Of a stretch of DNA of 64,000 nt, positions 42,756 through 52,277 are shown piece after piece (the stretch's first letter is position 1; every line of letters begins with the position of its first letter). The position numbers and the translations under genes are program-made. The DNA is from Caenibius tardaugens NBRC 16725 (GTDB lineage Bacteria; Pseudomonadota; Alphaproteobacteria; Sphingomonadales; Sphingomonadaceae), in assembly GCF_003860345.1 (NCBI RefSeq), contig NZ_CP034179.1:3952001-4016000 (forward strand), read 5' to 3'. The notes under the pieces were generated by a model, which saw only the letters and a program-made list of their open reading frames with translations, searched no databases and was not told where the DNA came from.

Positions 42756-44119
42756 GCGGACGCCTGCCCACTGCCGGTGCGATCCCGGGCCTGATGATCG
42801 CAGCGCCCGCCTCGGGCGAGGGCAAGACGACGGTGATGCTCGGCCTGCTGCGCGCGCTGACCGGGCGCGGCATGGTGGTGCAGCCGTTCAAGAGCGGCCC
42901 CGACTATATCGATCCCGCGTTCCATCGGGCCGCCAGCGGTCGCCGTTCGTTCAACCTCGACGGTTGGGCGATGGATGGCGACATGCTCGATGCCATCGCG
43001 GGCGAGGCCGAGGGCGCGGACATCATCCTTGCGGAAGGATCGATGGGCTTGTTCGACGGTGTCGCCAGCATCGGCGCCACCGGCAATGGGGCCAGCGCCG
43101 ATATCGCCCGCCGCATGGGCTGGCCGGTGGTGCTGGTGCTCGATATTTCGGGGCAGGCGCAGTCCGCCGCCGCGACGGCCCTGGGTTTCAAGCTGCTCGA
43201 CAGCGGGATCACGCTGGCGGGGGTGATCCTCAACCGCGTGGCCAGCCCCCGGCATGAGCGGTTGGCGCGCGCGGGGCTGGATGCGGCGGGTATCGCGGTG
43301 CTGGGGGCGCTGCCAAGGCGCGGCGATCTGGTCCTGCCCGAGCGGCATTTGGGCCTCGTGCAGGCGGTGGAGCATCCCGCGCTGGATGCGGCGATCGCCG
43401 ATTACGCCGCCTTGCTGAGCGAGCACGCCGATCTCGACGCGATCTGCCGCGCCGCCGCAACATCGGGGCAGGCGCCGTCGCCGGACCCAGCGGACCTGCC
43501 CGCGCCGCCGGCCCAGCGCATCGCGATGGCGCGCGATGCGGCCTTCTCCTTCGTCTATCCGCATGTGCTGGAAGGCTGGCGCAGGGCCGGCGCCGAAATC
43601 CTGCCCTTCTCGCCCTTGGCCGATGAAGCGCCCGCCGCCGACGCCGACATGGTCTGGCTTCCCGGCGGCTATCCCGAACTGCACGCGGGTACCATCGCCG
43701 CCGCCGCGCGGTTTCTCGATGGCCTGCGCGCGCATGCCGCAACCCGTCCGGTCCATGGTGAATGTGGCGGCTATATGGTGCTGGGCGAGGCGTTGATCGA
43801 CAAGGCGGGCGAGGCGCATCGCATGGCCGGCTTGCTTGGTCTCGTCACCAGCCATGCGCAGCGCCGGATGCATCTGGGCTATCGCCGGGCCGAATTGCTG
43901 GGGCCGATCGCCGGCATGGCGGCGGGGACGCGGCTGCGCGGGCACGAGTTCCATTACTCGACGATCGTGCAACAGGGCGACGAACCGCTGGCCCGCGTGA
44001 CCGATGCCGATGGCGCGGTGGTGGCGGAAACCGGATCGCGGCGCGGCGGGGTGACGGGCAGCTATTTCCACATGATCGCGCGCGATGCCGCCCATATCCT
44101 TCTTGGGGGCGCGGCATGA
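42752..44119 (+). CDS. cobB: Hydrogenobyrinate a,c-diamide synthase CobB
   Basis: Glutamine-dependent amidation of the a and c side chains, 455 residues from a GTG start. The N-terminal ATPase has [16 protein letters not shown] (P-loop) and [13 protein letters not shown]. The C-terminal class-I-like glutaminase domain has [11 protein letters not shown] and the nucleophile Cys in [13 protein letters not shown]. It lies between cobM and cobF with 4-base overlaps. Confidence 0.95.
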   Translation: MSGRLPTAGAIPGLMIAAPASGEGKTTVMLGLLRALTGRGMVVQPFKSGPDYIDPAFHRAASGRRSFNLDGWAMDGDMLDAIAGEAEGADIILAEGSMGLFDGVASIGATGNGASADIARRMGWPVVLVLDISGQAQSAAATALGFKLLDSGITLAGVILNRVASPRHERLARAGLDAAGIAVLGALPRRGDLVLPERHLGLVQAVEHPALDAAIADYAALLSEHADLDAICRAAATSGQAPSPDPADLPAPPAQRIAMARDAAFSFVYPHVLEGWRRAGAEILPFSPLADEAPAADADMVWLPGGYPELHAGTIAAAARFLDGLRAHAATRPVHGECGGYMVLGEALIDKAGEAHRMAGLLGLVTSHAQRRMHLGYRRAELLGPIAGMAAGTRLRGHEFHYSTIVQQGDEPLARVTDADGAVVAETGSRRGGVTGSYFHMIARDAAHILLGGAA

Positions 44120-44880
44120 TCGACCTTGCGCTCATTGGCATCGGCACCGGCAACCCCGATCATCTGACGGCAGAGGCCGTGCGCGCGATGAACGAGGCGG
44201 ACCTGATCCTGCTGCCCGACAAGGGCGCGGCGAAGTCCGACCTGATCGACCTGCGGCGCGCGATCTGCGACCATGCGTTGACGGGCCCCGTGCGGGTGGT
44301 CGAATTCGCCATGCCCGAGCGCGATGCCGCAGCCGCCTATGCGCATGCGGTCGACGATTGGCACGCGGCGATCGCGGCGCAATGGCGCGCCTGCATCGCC
44401 GAGCATCTACCCGCCGGGGGCCGGCTCGCGCTGCTCGTCTGGGGCGATCCCTCGCTCTATGACAGCACGCTGAGGATCGCCGAAAGGCTGGAGGCGGGCG
44501 GACAGCCCTTGCGCGTGCGGGTCGTGCCGGGCCTGACCAGCATCCAGTTGCTGACCGCGGCCCACGCCATCCCGCTGAACGCGCTGGCCGGGGCGGTCAC
44601 CATCACCACCGGGCGGCTGTTGCGTGCGCATGGCTGGCCGGGCGATGCCGATACGGCTGTGGTCATGCTCGATGCCGGCTGCGCTTTCGAGGTGCTGGCG
44701 CCGCAGGGCGTGTCGATCTGGTGGGGCGCCTATCTCGGCATGGCGCAGGAGGTGCTGATCCATGGCCCGCTGGCCGAGGCGGCCCCGCGCATCGCCGCGC
44801 AAAGGGCCGAACTGCGCGCGCGCCATGGCTGGATCATGGATGTCTATCTGATGCGGAAGGAACAGGCCGATGCCAAGTGA
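44116..44880 (+). CDS. cobF: Precorrin-6A synthase (deacetylating) CobF
   Basis: SAM-dependent C-1 methylation with loss of acetate, an enzyme specific to the aerobic pathway. It has 254 residues; motifs include LIGIGTGNPDHLTAEAVRAMN, LLPDKGAAKSDLIDLR, VWGDPSLYDSTLRIAER and VPGLTSIQLLTAAHAIPLN. Its 3' end overlaps cobO by 11 bases. Confidence 0.95.
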   Translation: MIDLALIGIGTGNPDHLTAEAVRAMNEADLILLPDKGAAKSDLIDLRRAICDHALTGPVRVVEFAMPERDAAAAYAHAVDDWHAAIAAQWRACIAEHLPAGGRLALLVWGDPSLYDSTLRIAERLEAGGQPLRVRVVPGLTSIQLLTAAHAIPLNALAGAVTITTGRLLRAHGWPGDADTAVVMLDAGCAFEVLAPQGVSIWWGAYLGMAQEVLIHGPLAEAAPRIAAQRAELRARHGWIMDVYLMRKEQADAK

Positions 44881-45496
44881 AACGCCGGGCGCAGAGCCCG
44901 CAGACGATGCCCGCCACGCCGAAAAGATGCGCAAAAAACAGGCCGCGCGCACCACGATCATGGCCGGCAAGACGCGCGAAAAGGGCCTGTTGATCGTCCA
45001 CACCGGCAAGGGCAAGGGCAAGACCAGCGCCGCGCTGGGCATGGTGATCCGCGCTATCGGCCATGGCATGAAGGTGGGCGTCGTCCAGTTCGTCAAGGGC
45101 GCGATGCAGACCGGTGAAAAGACCGTGTTCGACGCCTTCCCCGACCATGTCGAGTTCAAGCCGATGGGCGAGGGCTTCACCTGGGATACGCAGGACCGCG
45201 CGCGCGATATCGCCGCCGCGCGCCGGGCGTGGGAAGAGGTGAAGCGGATGATCGCCGATCCCGCCTATCACATGGTGATGGCCGACGAGATGAACATCGC
45301 CCTGCGCTATGAATATCTGCCGCTCGACGAGGTGCTGGAGGTGCTGGCCGCCAAGCCCGAGATGAAGCATGTCATCGTCACCGGTCGCAATGCGCCCGAC
45401 GCGCTGATCGAGGCGGCCGATCTCGTTACCGAGATGACGATGGTCAAGCACCCCTTCCGCGCGGGCGTGAAGGCCCAGCCGGGCATCGAATTCTGA
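44870..45496 (+). CDS. cobO: Cob(I)yrinic acid a,c-diamide adenosyltransferase CobO
   Basis: Transfers the adenosyl group from ATP to reduced cobalt, 208 residues. The unusual P-loop HTGKGKGKTSAALG (motif about residues 46-53) is diagnostic of CobO/CobA/BtuR. VVQFVKGAMQTGE, MADEMNIALRY and VIVTGRNAPDALIEAADLVTEM are further signatures. The N-terminal 30 residues are basic and hydrophilic, as in other CobO proteins. Confidence 0.96.
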   Translation: MPSETPGAEPADDARHAEKMRKKQAARTTIMAGKTREKGLLIVHTGKGKGKTSAALGMVIRAIGHGMKVGVVQFVKGAMQTGEKTVFDAFPDHVEFKPMGEGFTWDTQDRARDIAAARRAWEEVKRMIADPAYHMVMADEMNIALRYEYLPLDEVLEVLAAKPEMKHVIVTGRNAPDALIEAADLVTEMTMVKHPFRAGVKAQPGIEF

Positions 45497-45510
45497 TCGG
45501 AAACCACGCC

Positions 45511-46158
45511 TTGCCGGAAACCCCGCCCCTCTTTGACGCGTCTTTCCAGCAGCAGTTCGGGCAACTGCTGCGCTGGCGCCGCGATGTCCGCCATTTCGCG
45601 TCCCAACCGGTGGCGGAGGCGGATATGCGGACCATGCTCGATTGTGCCGCGCTGGCGCCATCGGTGGGGCATTCGCAGCCGTGGCGCTTCGTGCGGCTGC
45701 GCACGCCGGCGCTGCGCGACAGGCTGGTCGCGCATGTCGACGGCGCGAACGCGCGGGCGGCGGAGCGCTATGCCGGCGATTCGCGCCTGCAGCACTATCT
45801 GTCGCTGAAATTGCATGGCCTGCGCGAGGCGCCCGAATTGCTGGCGGTCTATTGCGAGGAGCAGCCCGAAGCGGGGCACGGTCTGGGCATCGCGACCATG
45901 CCCGAAATGCTGCGCTATTCCTGCGTCATGGCCGTGCACAATCTCTGGCTGGCGGCCCGACTGCGCGGGATCGGCGTCGGCTGGGTTTCCATCCTCGATC
46001 CGGGGGAAGTGCAGGCCCTGCTCGATGTGCCGGCGCACTGGTCGCTGATCGCGCTGCTGTGCATCGGCTATCCCGTGGAAGAATCGGAAACGCCCGAATT
46101 GGAACTGCGCGGCTGGCAGGGGCGCGAAGCGCTCGCCGACCGTGTTCTGGAAAGATGA
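45511..46158 (+). CDS. bluB: 5,6-dimethylbenzimidazole synthase BluB
   Basis: Flavin-destroying enzyme that makes the lower ligand of B12 from reduced FMN and oxygen, 215 residues from a TTG start (needed to include the conserved N-terminus). It has the nitroreductase-like fold with LRWRRDVRHF, LAPSVGHSQPWRFVRL, PEMLRYSCVMAVHNLWLAAR and GVGWVSILDP. The gap to cobO is 14 bases. BluB is consistent with the fully oxygen-dependent pathway encoded here. Confidence 0.94.
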   Translation: MPETPPLFDASFQQQFGQLLRWRRDVRHFASQPVAEADMRTMLDCAALAPSVGHSQPWRFVRLRTPALRDRLVAHVDGANARAAERYAGDSRLQHYLSLKLHGLREAPELLAVYCEEQPEAGHGLGIATMPEMLRYSCVMAVHNLWLAARLRGIGVGWVSILDPGEVQALLDVPAHWSLIALLCIGYPVEESETPELELRGWQGREALADRVLER

Positions 46159-46183
46159 GCCTCATGCAAAGGACAAACACCCC

Positions 46184-46591
46184 ATGCTGACCGCCGTGGA
46201 GGATGGCCCGGCCATCGTCGCCTGCAACACCTGTCGCCATAGCGGCGACGCCCGCGAGGATGAGGCTGGCCAGCGCGGTGGCCAGCGCATGGTCGAGGCC
46301 TTGCGCCATGCGCAGGCGAGCGATCCGCGCTATACCGGGATCGCCGTGCAGGAGATGCCGTGCCTGTTCGCCTGCACCGAATTCTGCACCGTGCATCTGC
46401 GCGCGCCCGACAAGGTCGGCTATGTGTTAGGCCGGTTCGTGCCCGGCGAGGAGGCGGCCACCGCGCTGCTCGATTATGCCGTGCATTATGCCGCCAGCGA
46501 ACATGGCCGCGTGCCGTTCAAGGATTGGCCGCAGGGGGTGAAGGGGCATTTCATCACCCGCACCCCGCCACCGGGCTTTGTCGCGCAATGA
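46184..46591 (+). CDS. DUF1636-family metal/Fe-S protein in cob operon
   Basis: A 135-residue protein; ATG 46184 is preceded by AAAGGA. The four-cysteine pattern ACNTC near the N-terminus and CLFACTEFC in the middle resembles [2Fe-2S] thioredoxin-like ferredoxins. The family is frequently found beside cobW and cobN genes, but its role in cobalt or corrinoid metabolism is unknown. It may supply electrons for Co(II) reduction or for CobG. It is within the operon and overlaps cobT by 4 bases. Confidence 0.8.
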   Translation: MLTAVEDGPAIVACNTCRHSGDAREDEAGQRGGQRMVEALRHAQASDPRYTGIAVQEMPCLFACTEFCTVHLRAPDKVGYVLGRFVPGEEAATALLDYAVHYAASEHGRVPFKDWPQGVKGHFITRTPPPGFVAQ

Positions 46592-47604
46592 GCGGCTTTG
46601 CCACCCGCGCCGCCTTCGATGCGGCCCTTGCCGATTTGCCCATGGCCGATGGCGTGGCCCGCGATGCCGCACGCGCGCGGCAGAACGATCTGACCAAGCC
46701 GCCCGGATCGCTGGGCCGGCTGGAGGACATCGCCGTGTTCCTCGCCGGCTGGCAGGGTACGGCGAGGCCGGCGCTGGGGCAGCGGCGCGCCGCGATTTTC
46801 GCCGGCAATCACGGCTTTGTCGTGCACGGTGTCAGCGCCTTCCCCGCCAGCGTGACGCAGGCGATGGTCGCCAATTTTTCCGCCGGTGGCGCGGCGATCA
46901 ACGCGTTGGCGGACTCCTCGGGCCTCGATCTGCGGGTGGTGGCACTTGATCTTGACCGGCCCACCGCGGACTTCACCACCAGCCCGGCAATGGACGAAGC
47001 CGAATGCCTGGCCGCGCTCGATGCCGGCGCCTCGGTGGTCGAACCGGGGCTGGACCTGCTGGTGGTGGGTGAAATGGGCATCGGCAACACCACGGCCGCC
47101 GCCGCACTGTGCGCCCGCGCCTTCGGGGGCGCGGCAGGCGATTGGGTCGGCCCTGGAACCGGGGTCGATTCCGACGGGATCGCGCGCAAGGTCGCCGTGG
47201 TCGAGCAAGCCCTGGCGCTGCATGGCAATGCGCCGTCGACGCCGTTCGAAGCCCTGCGCCGGCTGGGCGGGCGGGAGATCGCCGCGATTGCCGGCGCGGT
47301 GCTGGCCGCCCGCCAACAACGCGTGCCGGTGGTGCTAGACGGATTTATCACCTGCGCGGCGATCGCTCCGCTGGCGGCCGCCGTTCCGGCGATCACCGAT
47401 CATTGCCTCGCGGGGCATTGCTCGGCCGAACCAGGGCATATCCGGCTGCTCGGCCATCTCGGCCTTGACCCATTGCTGTCGCTGGGCATGCGGCTGGGCG
47501 AAGGCAGCGGGGCAGCCGTCGCCGTATCGGTGATCCGTGCCGCGCTGGCGGCCCACAACGGCATGGCCACCTTCGCCGAGGCCGGGGTGGCAGGCGCGCT
47601 GTGA
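46588..47604 (+). CDS. cobT: Nicotinate-nucleotide:dimethylbenzimidazole phosphoribosyltransferase
   Basis: Activates dimethylbenzimidazole to alpha-ribazole phosphate, 338 residues. This is CobT in Salmonella naming and CobU in Pseudomonas denitrificans naming; it is not the chelatase subunit CobT. NDLTKPPGSLGRLEDIA, VVGEMGIGNTTAAAAL, WVGPGTGVDSDGIARK and LGEGSGAAVA, with the catalytic Glu, are family motifs. It ends with a GTGA overlap with the phosphatase gene. Confidence 0.95.
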   Translation: MSGFATRAAFDAALADLPMADGVARDAARARQNDLTKPPGSLGRLEDIAVFLAGWQGTARPALGQRRAAIFAGNHGFVVHGVSAFPASVTQAMVANFSAGGAAINALADSSGLDLRVVALDLDRPTADFTTSPAMDEAECLAALDAGASVVEPGLDLLVVGEMGIGNTTAAAALCARAFGGAAGDWVGPGTGVDSDGIARKVAVVEQALALHGNAPSTPFEALRRLGGREIAAIAGAVLAARQQRVPVVLDGFITCAAIAPLAAAVPAITDHCLAGHCSAEPGHIRLLGHLGLDPLLSLGMRLGEGSGAAVAVSVIRAALAAHNGMATFAEAGVAGAL

Positions 47605-48191
47605 ACGGGGCAAGCAGCTTCGCGCTCCACCTGCTGCGGCATGGCGAGCCGGAAGGCGCGGGCCGGCTGATCGGCGCCACCGATGCCACGCCCACCCCCG
47701 CAGGGCTATCGGCCTGTGTCGATCAGGGGCGGGATTTGGGCGCGGAGGTGCTGATCGCCTCCGACCTGTCCCGGGCGCGGCTGGCGGGCGAAGCGATCGC
47801 AAGCGAAACCGGCGTGCCGTTGTCTATCGACCCGCGCTGGCGCGAACTGGACTTTGGCACATGGGACGGGTTGGCGCCGGGTGACGTCGATGGGGCGGCT
47901 TTGGCGCGGTTCTGGGACGACCCGGATGCCTACGCGCCGCCAGAAGCGGAAACCTGGTCGACGCTGGTCCGCCGTGTCGGTTCGGCCATTGGCAGCCTGG
48001 CTGTACGGCCGACTTTGGTGGTTACCCATGGCGGAGCGATGCGGGCGGCGCTGGCGGTGTTGTGCGGATTTGGCCAGCGCCAAACCTGGGCACTGGACCT
48101 GCCCTATGGCTGCGTGCTGTCGCTGCGGGTCTGGCCCGGCGATGGGGCGGGCCAACAGCCCGCGGCGCAGATCGCGAGGCTCTATCCATGA
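47601..48191 (+). CDS. Histidine phosphatase family protein (alpha-ribazole phosphatase)
   Basis: Probable removal of the phosphate from alpha-ribazole-5'-phosphate (CobC in Salmonella naming), 196 residues from a GTG start. The catalytic motif LLRHGEPE holds the phospho-histidine, SDLSRARLAGEAIA and RELDFGTWDG supply the Arg and Glu, and VVTHGGAMRA the second His. Context between cobT and cobS gives the substrate assignment. Confidence 0.9.
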   Translation: MNGASSFALHLLRHGEPEGAGRLIGATDATPTPAGLSACVDQGRDLGAEVLIASDLSRARLAGEAIASETGVPLSIDPRWRELDFGTWDGLAPGDVDGAALARFWDDPDAYAPPEAETWSTLVRRVGSAIGSLAVRPTLVVTHGGAMRAALAVLCGFGQRQTWALDLPYGCVLSLRVWPGDGAGQQPAAQIARLYP

Positions 48192-48916
48192 AGGGCTTCA
48201 TCATCGCCCTGCAATTCCTGACACGCCTGCCAACCCCGGCGGTGGCGGCCGATGGCGGCGCGTTCGCGCGGTCGATGCACTGGTTTCCCGCCGTGGGCGT
48301 GGTGATCGGCGCGCTGGTCGCGGGGGCGGCCTGGGCGGGGGCGCACCTCGATCCTCGGCTGGGTGCCCTGGCCGCGCTGATCGTCTGGGTGGGGGTGACC
48401 GGCGCGCTGCATCTCGACGGGCTGGGCGATCTGGCCGATGCCAGCGGGGCCGCGCACAAAGATCGCGAAAGGGTGCTGGCCGTCCTTGCCGATCCGCATG
48501 TCGGCAGTTTCGGCGTTGTCGCGATCGTGCTGCAACTGATCGCCAAGCTGGTGCTGCTGGGCCTGCTGGTCGAGGCGCGGGCGTTCGCCGGCCTGATGCT
48601 GGTGCCTTTTGCCGCGCGCATCGGCCCGCTGGTCTGGAACTGGTGGCTGGAGCCGCTGCATCAGGGGCTGGCGGCGCGCTTCCGCTCCGCCATCGGCCCG
48701 GCGATCCTGCTGGCGTGGGCCGCCGCGCTGGTCACGGCATCATGGTGGGTGCCGGCGCTGCTGGTCACGCCGCTGCTCGTGCTGGGGTGGGGCTGGCGGG
48801 TGCGCCGGACGATCGGCGGAATATCCGGCGACGGGCATGGCGCGGGCATCGAAGTGATCGAAACCGCGCTCTTGTTGGCGCTGGTCGTGTCCGCCGCCGG
48901 AGGGCACGGGCGATGA
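48188..48916 (+). CDS. cobS: Adenosylcobinamide-GDP ribazoletransferase (cobalamin synthase)
   Basis: Integral membrane enzyme that joins alpha-ribazole to adenosylcobinamide-GDP, 242 residues (CobS in Salmonella naming, CobV in Pseudomonas naming). IALQFLTRLPTP starts the protein. The Asp-rich motif HLDGLGDLADASGA binds metal, and GISGDGHGAGIEVIET is the second conserved segment. About six TM segments are seen. It starts inside the phosphatase stop and ends inside the start of cobD. Confidence 0.94.
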   Translation: MKGFIIALQFLTRLPTPAVAADGGAFARSMHWFPAVGVVIGALVAGAAWAGAHLDPRLGALAALIVWVGVTGALHLDGLGDLADASGAAHKDRERVLAVLADPHVGSFGVVAIVLQLIAKLVLLGLLVEARAFAGLMLVPFAARIGPLVWNWWLEPLHQGLAARFRSAIGPAILLAWAAALVTASWWVPALLVTPLLVLGWGWRVRRTIGGISGDGHGAGIEVIETALLLALVVSAAGGHGR

Positions 48917-49904
48917 CCGGTTTCCGCTTTCACGGGGGCAAGCTGGCCGAGGCGCGGGCACATTTCGGCCCCGGCGACTGGATCGACCTTTCAACCGGCA
49001 TCAACCCGGATGCCTGGCCCGGCGTTGACCAACTGACGATGGATTGGCGGGCCCTTCCCGATACCGGTGCGCTCGCCGATCTGGAGGCCGCCGCAGCCTC
49101 CTGTTTCGGCACCGATCCCGCCCATGTCTGCGCTGTTCCCGGCACCGAAATCGGTCTGCGCCTGCTGGGCGACAATCTGCCGGGGCCGGCCATCCATGCC
49201 TGGCCCAGCTATCGCACCCACGGCGAGATGATACCCGGCAGCCGCGCCGCAGACCTGTCCGATCTGGCGGGCCTGCAAGACGCGAGCCTCATCGTGGCCA
49301 ACCCGAACAACCCCGACGGGCGGATCATCCCCCCGCCACACTGCTTGGCTGGCTGACGGCGCGCCAGCATCATCCGTCGTGGCTGGTGGTGGACGAGGCC
49401 TTTGCCGATGCCTCTCCCGAAATCAGCCTCGCCGCTCATGTCGAAGACGGGCGGCGGCTGGTCATCTTCCGCTCCTTCGGCAAATTCTTTGGGCTGGCTG
49501 GGGTGCGGCTGGGTTTCGTGCTGGGGCCGCGTCCGCTGATCGCGCGCTATCGCCAGCGCCTCGGTGCCTGGCCACTCTCGGCGGCGGCGCTGGCCATCGG
49601 CACGGCGGCCTATCGGGATACGGCGTGGATCGCAGCCATGCGCCAATCCCTGTCCGAACGGGCCGCCGCGCTCGACGCAGTTCTGGGCCGGCGGGGTTTC
49701 AGGGCCGCGGGTGCCTGTGCGCTGTTCCGGCTGATTGAGACGCGCGATGCCGCCGCGCTGTTCGAACATCTTGCTGCCCGCGCGATCCTGACGCGGCCGT
49801 TCGACTATAACCCCCGCTGGCTGCGTCTGGGCCTTCCCGCCAATCGGCAGGCGCTCGATCGCCTCGATCAGGCATTGGCCAACGATTGGGGGGGCGATGG
49901 CTGA
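48913..49904 (+). pseudogene. cobD: Threonine-phosphate decarboxylase, frameshifted at C6 run
   Basis: PLP enzyme making (R)-1-amino-2-propanol phosphate (CobD in Salmonella naming, CobC in Pseudomonas naming). The frame from ATG 48913 reads MTGFRFHGGKLAEARAHF, STGINPDAWP and ANPNNPDGRII, then meets a stop at 49354-49356. Homology continues in another frame with LLGWLTARQ, WLVVDEAFAD, FRSFGKFFGLAGVRLGFVLG (the PLP lysine segment) and WLRLGLPANRQALDRL to 49904. The switch is at CATCCCCCCG (49324-49333); one extra C would restore the 331-residue protein. It is a sequencing error, a recent mutation or slippage. The cbiB start overlaps its end, so an intact gene was present recently. Confidence 0.85.
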
Positions 49905-50814
49905 GCCGACCGCTTTGCTCGCCCTGGCGCTTGATGCCGCGATGGGCTGGCCCCTGGCGGTGTATCGCCGAATCGGCCATCCGGTCGGGCTTTTCGCGTG
50001 GGTGATCGACCGGGCGGAAGCGGCGTGGAACGACCACGCGCGTGCCGATGCGTGGCGGCGCGTGGCGGGGGTGGGCACCGTGCTGATCCTGCTGGGGGTT
50101 GGCGGTGGCGGCGGCTGGCTGTTGCAGCGGCTGCTTGGCTGGCCGCTGGCGGCGTTGTTCGCCTGGCCGGGCCTCGCGCAGCGCAGCCTTTACAGTCATG
50201 TCCGTGCCGTGGCCCAGGCGCTGGAGCGGCGGGACATGCCCGGCGCGCGCAAAGCCGTTGGCATGATCGTGGGGCGCGATACGGCGGCGCTCGACGAAGC
50301 GGGCGTCTCGCGCGCGGCGATCGAAAGCCTGGCCGAGAGTTTTTGCGACGGGGTGGTGGCGCCGCTGTTCTGGCTGCTCGTCCTGGGCCTGCCCGGCATC
50401 TGGGCCTACAAGGCGATCAACACCGCCGACAGCATGATCGGCCACCGCGAGGAGCGCTGGCGGGCTTTCGGCTGGGCGGCGGCGCGCACCGACGATGTGA
50501 TGAATTTCGTCCCGGCGCGCCTCGCCGGGCTGCTGGTTTGCCTGATCGGTCCGGGCGGATGGCGGATCTTATGGCGCGATGCCTCCAACCACGCTTCGCC
50601 CAATGCGGGCTGGCCAGAGGCGGCGATGGCCGGTGTGCTGGGGCTGCGCCTGGCGGGGCCGCTCGCCTACGACGGCGTTGTTTCGCAAAAACCGTGGATC
50701 GGCGAGGGCGCGCGCGCCGCCGAGCCAGGGGATATCCGGCGCGCGCTCAATGTCTTCCTGCGCGCCTGTTTGGGTTTGTGGATCATTGCAGGGGGTGCGG
50801 CATGGGTGCTCTGA
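49897..50814 (+). CDS. cbiB: Adenosylcobinamide-phosphate synthase CbiB
   Basis: Membrane enzyme that amidates adenosylcobyric acid with aminopropanol phosphate, 305 residues (CbiB, also called CobD in Pseudomonas naming). ALALDAAMGWP, YRRIGHPVGLFAWVID, GRDTAALDEAGVSRAAIESLAES, FWLLVLGLPGIWAYKAINTADSMIGHRE and DDVMNFVPARL are strong family motifs. The start lies inside the 3' end of the frameshifted gene. Confidence 0.95.
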   Translation: MAEPTALLALALDAAMGWPLAVYRRIGHPVGLFAWVIDRAEAAWNDHARADAWRRVAGVGTVLILLGVGGGGGWLLQRLLGWPLAALFAWPGLAQRSLYSHVRAVAQALERRDMPGARKAVGMIVGRDTAALDEAGVSRAAIESLAESFCDGVVAPLFWLLVLGLPGIWAYKAINTADSMIGHREERWRAFGWAAARTDDVMNFVPARLAGLLVCLIGPGGWRILWRDASNHASPNAGWPEAAMAGVLGLRLAGPLAYDGVVSQKPWIGEGARAAEPGDIRRALNVFLRACLGLWIIAGGAAWVL

Positions 50815-52277
50815 TGTTGCAGGGGACGGGTTCCGACGTGGGCAAATCGGTGCTGGTGGCCGGGCTGTGCCGTGCTCTGGTGAGGCGCGGCCTCAAGGTC
50901 CTGCCGTTCAAGCCGCAGAACATGTCGAACAATGCGGCGGTCACCAGCGATGGCGGCGAGATCGGGCGGGCGCAGGCCTTGCAGGCGATCGCCTGCGGGG
51001 TTGAACCACATACCGACATGAACCCGGTGCTGCTGAAACCGCAGGCCGACCGCACCTCGCAACTGATCGTCCACGGCCAGGTACGCGGAACCCAGGGCGC
51101 GGGCAATTTCCGGCAGGCGCGCGGCAGCCTGCTTGGCGAGGTGATGGCCAGCTATCACCGGCTGCGCAAGGCCTGCGATATCGTCGTGGTCGAGGGCGCC
51201 GGCTCCCCGGCGGAAATCAATCTACGCGCTGGTGACATCGCCAACATGGGCTTTGCGCGCGCGGCGGGTGTGCCGGTGGTGCTGGTGGGCGATATCGATC
51301 GTGGCGGGGTGATTGCCGCCATCGTCGGCACGAAGACGATCATCGACCCGGCCGACGCGGCGATGATCCAGGGCTTCATCATCAACAAGTTCCGGGGCGA
51401 TCCCGCGCTGTTCACCGATGGCTACGCCCAGATCGAGAGCCTGTCGGGCTGGCGTGGTTTCGGTGTCGTGCCGTGGCTCGGAGCAACAGCGCGGTTGCCC
51501 AGCGAGGATGCCGTGGTGTTGGAGCGCTGCAAGGCGCGGACGAGGAATGCCAAGCTGATCGCCTGCCCGATCCTGCCGCGCATCTCCAATTTCGACGATC
51601 TCGATCCGCTGAAACTGGAAGATGAGGTCGAATTGCTGATGGTCGCGCCCGGCCAGCCGATCCCGACGGAGGCGGCCCTGATCATCCTGCCTGGATCGAA
51701 GGCGACAATCGCCGATCTGGCGGCGCTGTGCCGTGAAGGCTGGGACATCGACATTCTGGCGCATCACCGGCGCGGGGGACTGATCCTTGGGCTTTGCGGT
51801 GGCTACCAGATGCTTGGGCGCAGCATCGCCGATCCGGATGGGCTGGAAGGGCCGCCGAGTAAGGCTAGCGGGCTTGGCCTGCTCGATGTCGAAACGACCC
51901 TGCACGCGCACAAGGCGCTGCGCCCGGTCAGCGGCACGGCGATGGGGGCGCCTTTCCAGGGCTATGAAATGCATATAGGCCAGACCGGTGGACCGGATAC
52001 CGCGCGGCCTTTCGCCCTGTTCTCTGATGGTCGCTGCGATGGCGCGATCAATGCGGCGGGAACGGTGTTCGGCTCCTACGTCCACGGTCTTCTAGCCGAC
52101 GCCGAACTGCGCCGCGCGCTGCTGTCGCGCATCAATGTCGAAGCCGGGCGCGCGGACTATGGTTCCTCGGTCGACGCAGCGCTGAACGAGATCGCATCCG
52201 CGCTGGAGGAGCATCTCGACATTGACGCGCTGGTGGCGTTGGCAAAGACAAACGCTGGGGCGGGAGAGAGGGTATGA
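50802..52277 (+). CDS. cobQ: Cobyric acid synthase CobQ
   Basis: Glutamine-dependent amidation of the b, d, e and g side chains, 491 residues. MGALMLQGTGSDVGKSVLVAGLCR is the ATPase P-loop start; LPFKPQNMSNNAAV and NMGFARAAGVPVVLVGDIDRGG-type segments follow. The glutaminase domain has LPGSKATIADL and the nucleophile Cys in LGLCGGYQMLG. It overlaps cbiB by 13 bases and cobU by 4. Confidence 0.96.
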   Translation: MGALMLQGTGSDVGKSVLVAGLCRALVRRGLKVLPFKPQNMSNNAAVTSDGGEIGRAQALQAIACGVEPHTDMNPVLLKPQADRTSQLIVHGQVRGTQGAGNFRQARGSLLGEVMASYHRLRKACDIVVVEGAGSPAEINLRAGDIANMGFARAAGVPVVLVGDIDRGGVIAAIVGTKTIIDPADAAMIQGFIINKFRGDPALFTDGYAQIESLSGWRGFGVVPWLGATARLPSEDAVVLERCKARTRNAKLIACPILPRISNFDDLDPLKLEDEVELLMVAPGQPIPTEAALIILPGSKATIADLAALCREGWDIDILAHHRRGGLILGLCGGYQMLGRSIADPDGLEGPPSKASGLGLLDVETTLHAHKALRPVSGTAMGAPFQGYEMHIGQTGGPDTARPFALFSDGRCDGAINAAGTVFGSYVHGLLADAELRRALLSRINVEAGRADYGSSVDAALNEIASALEEHLDIDALVALAKTNAGAGERV

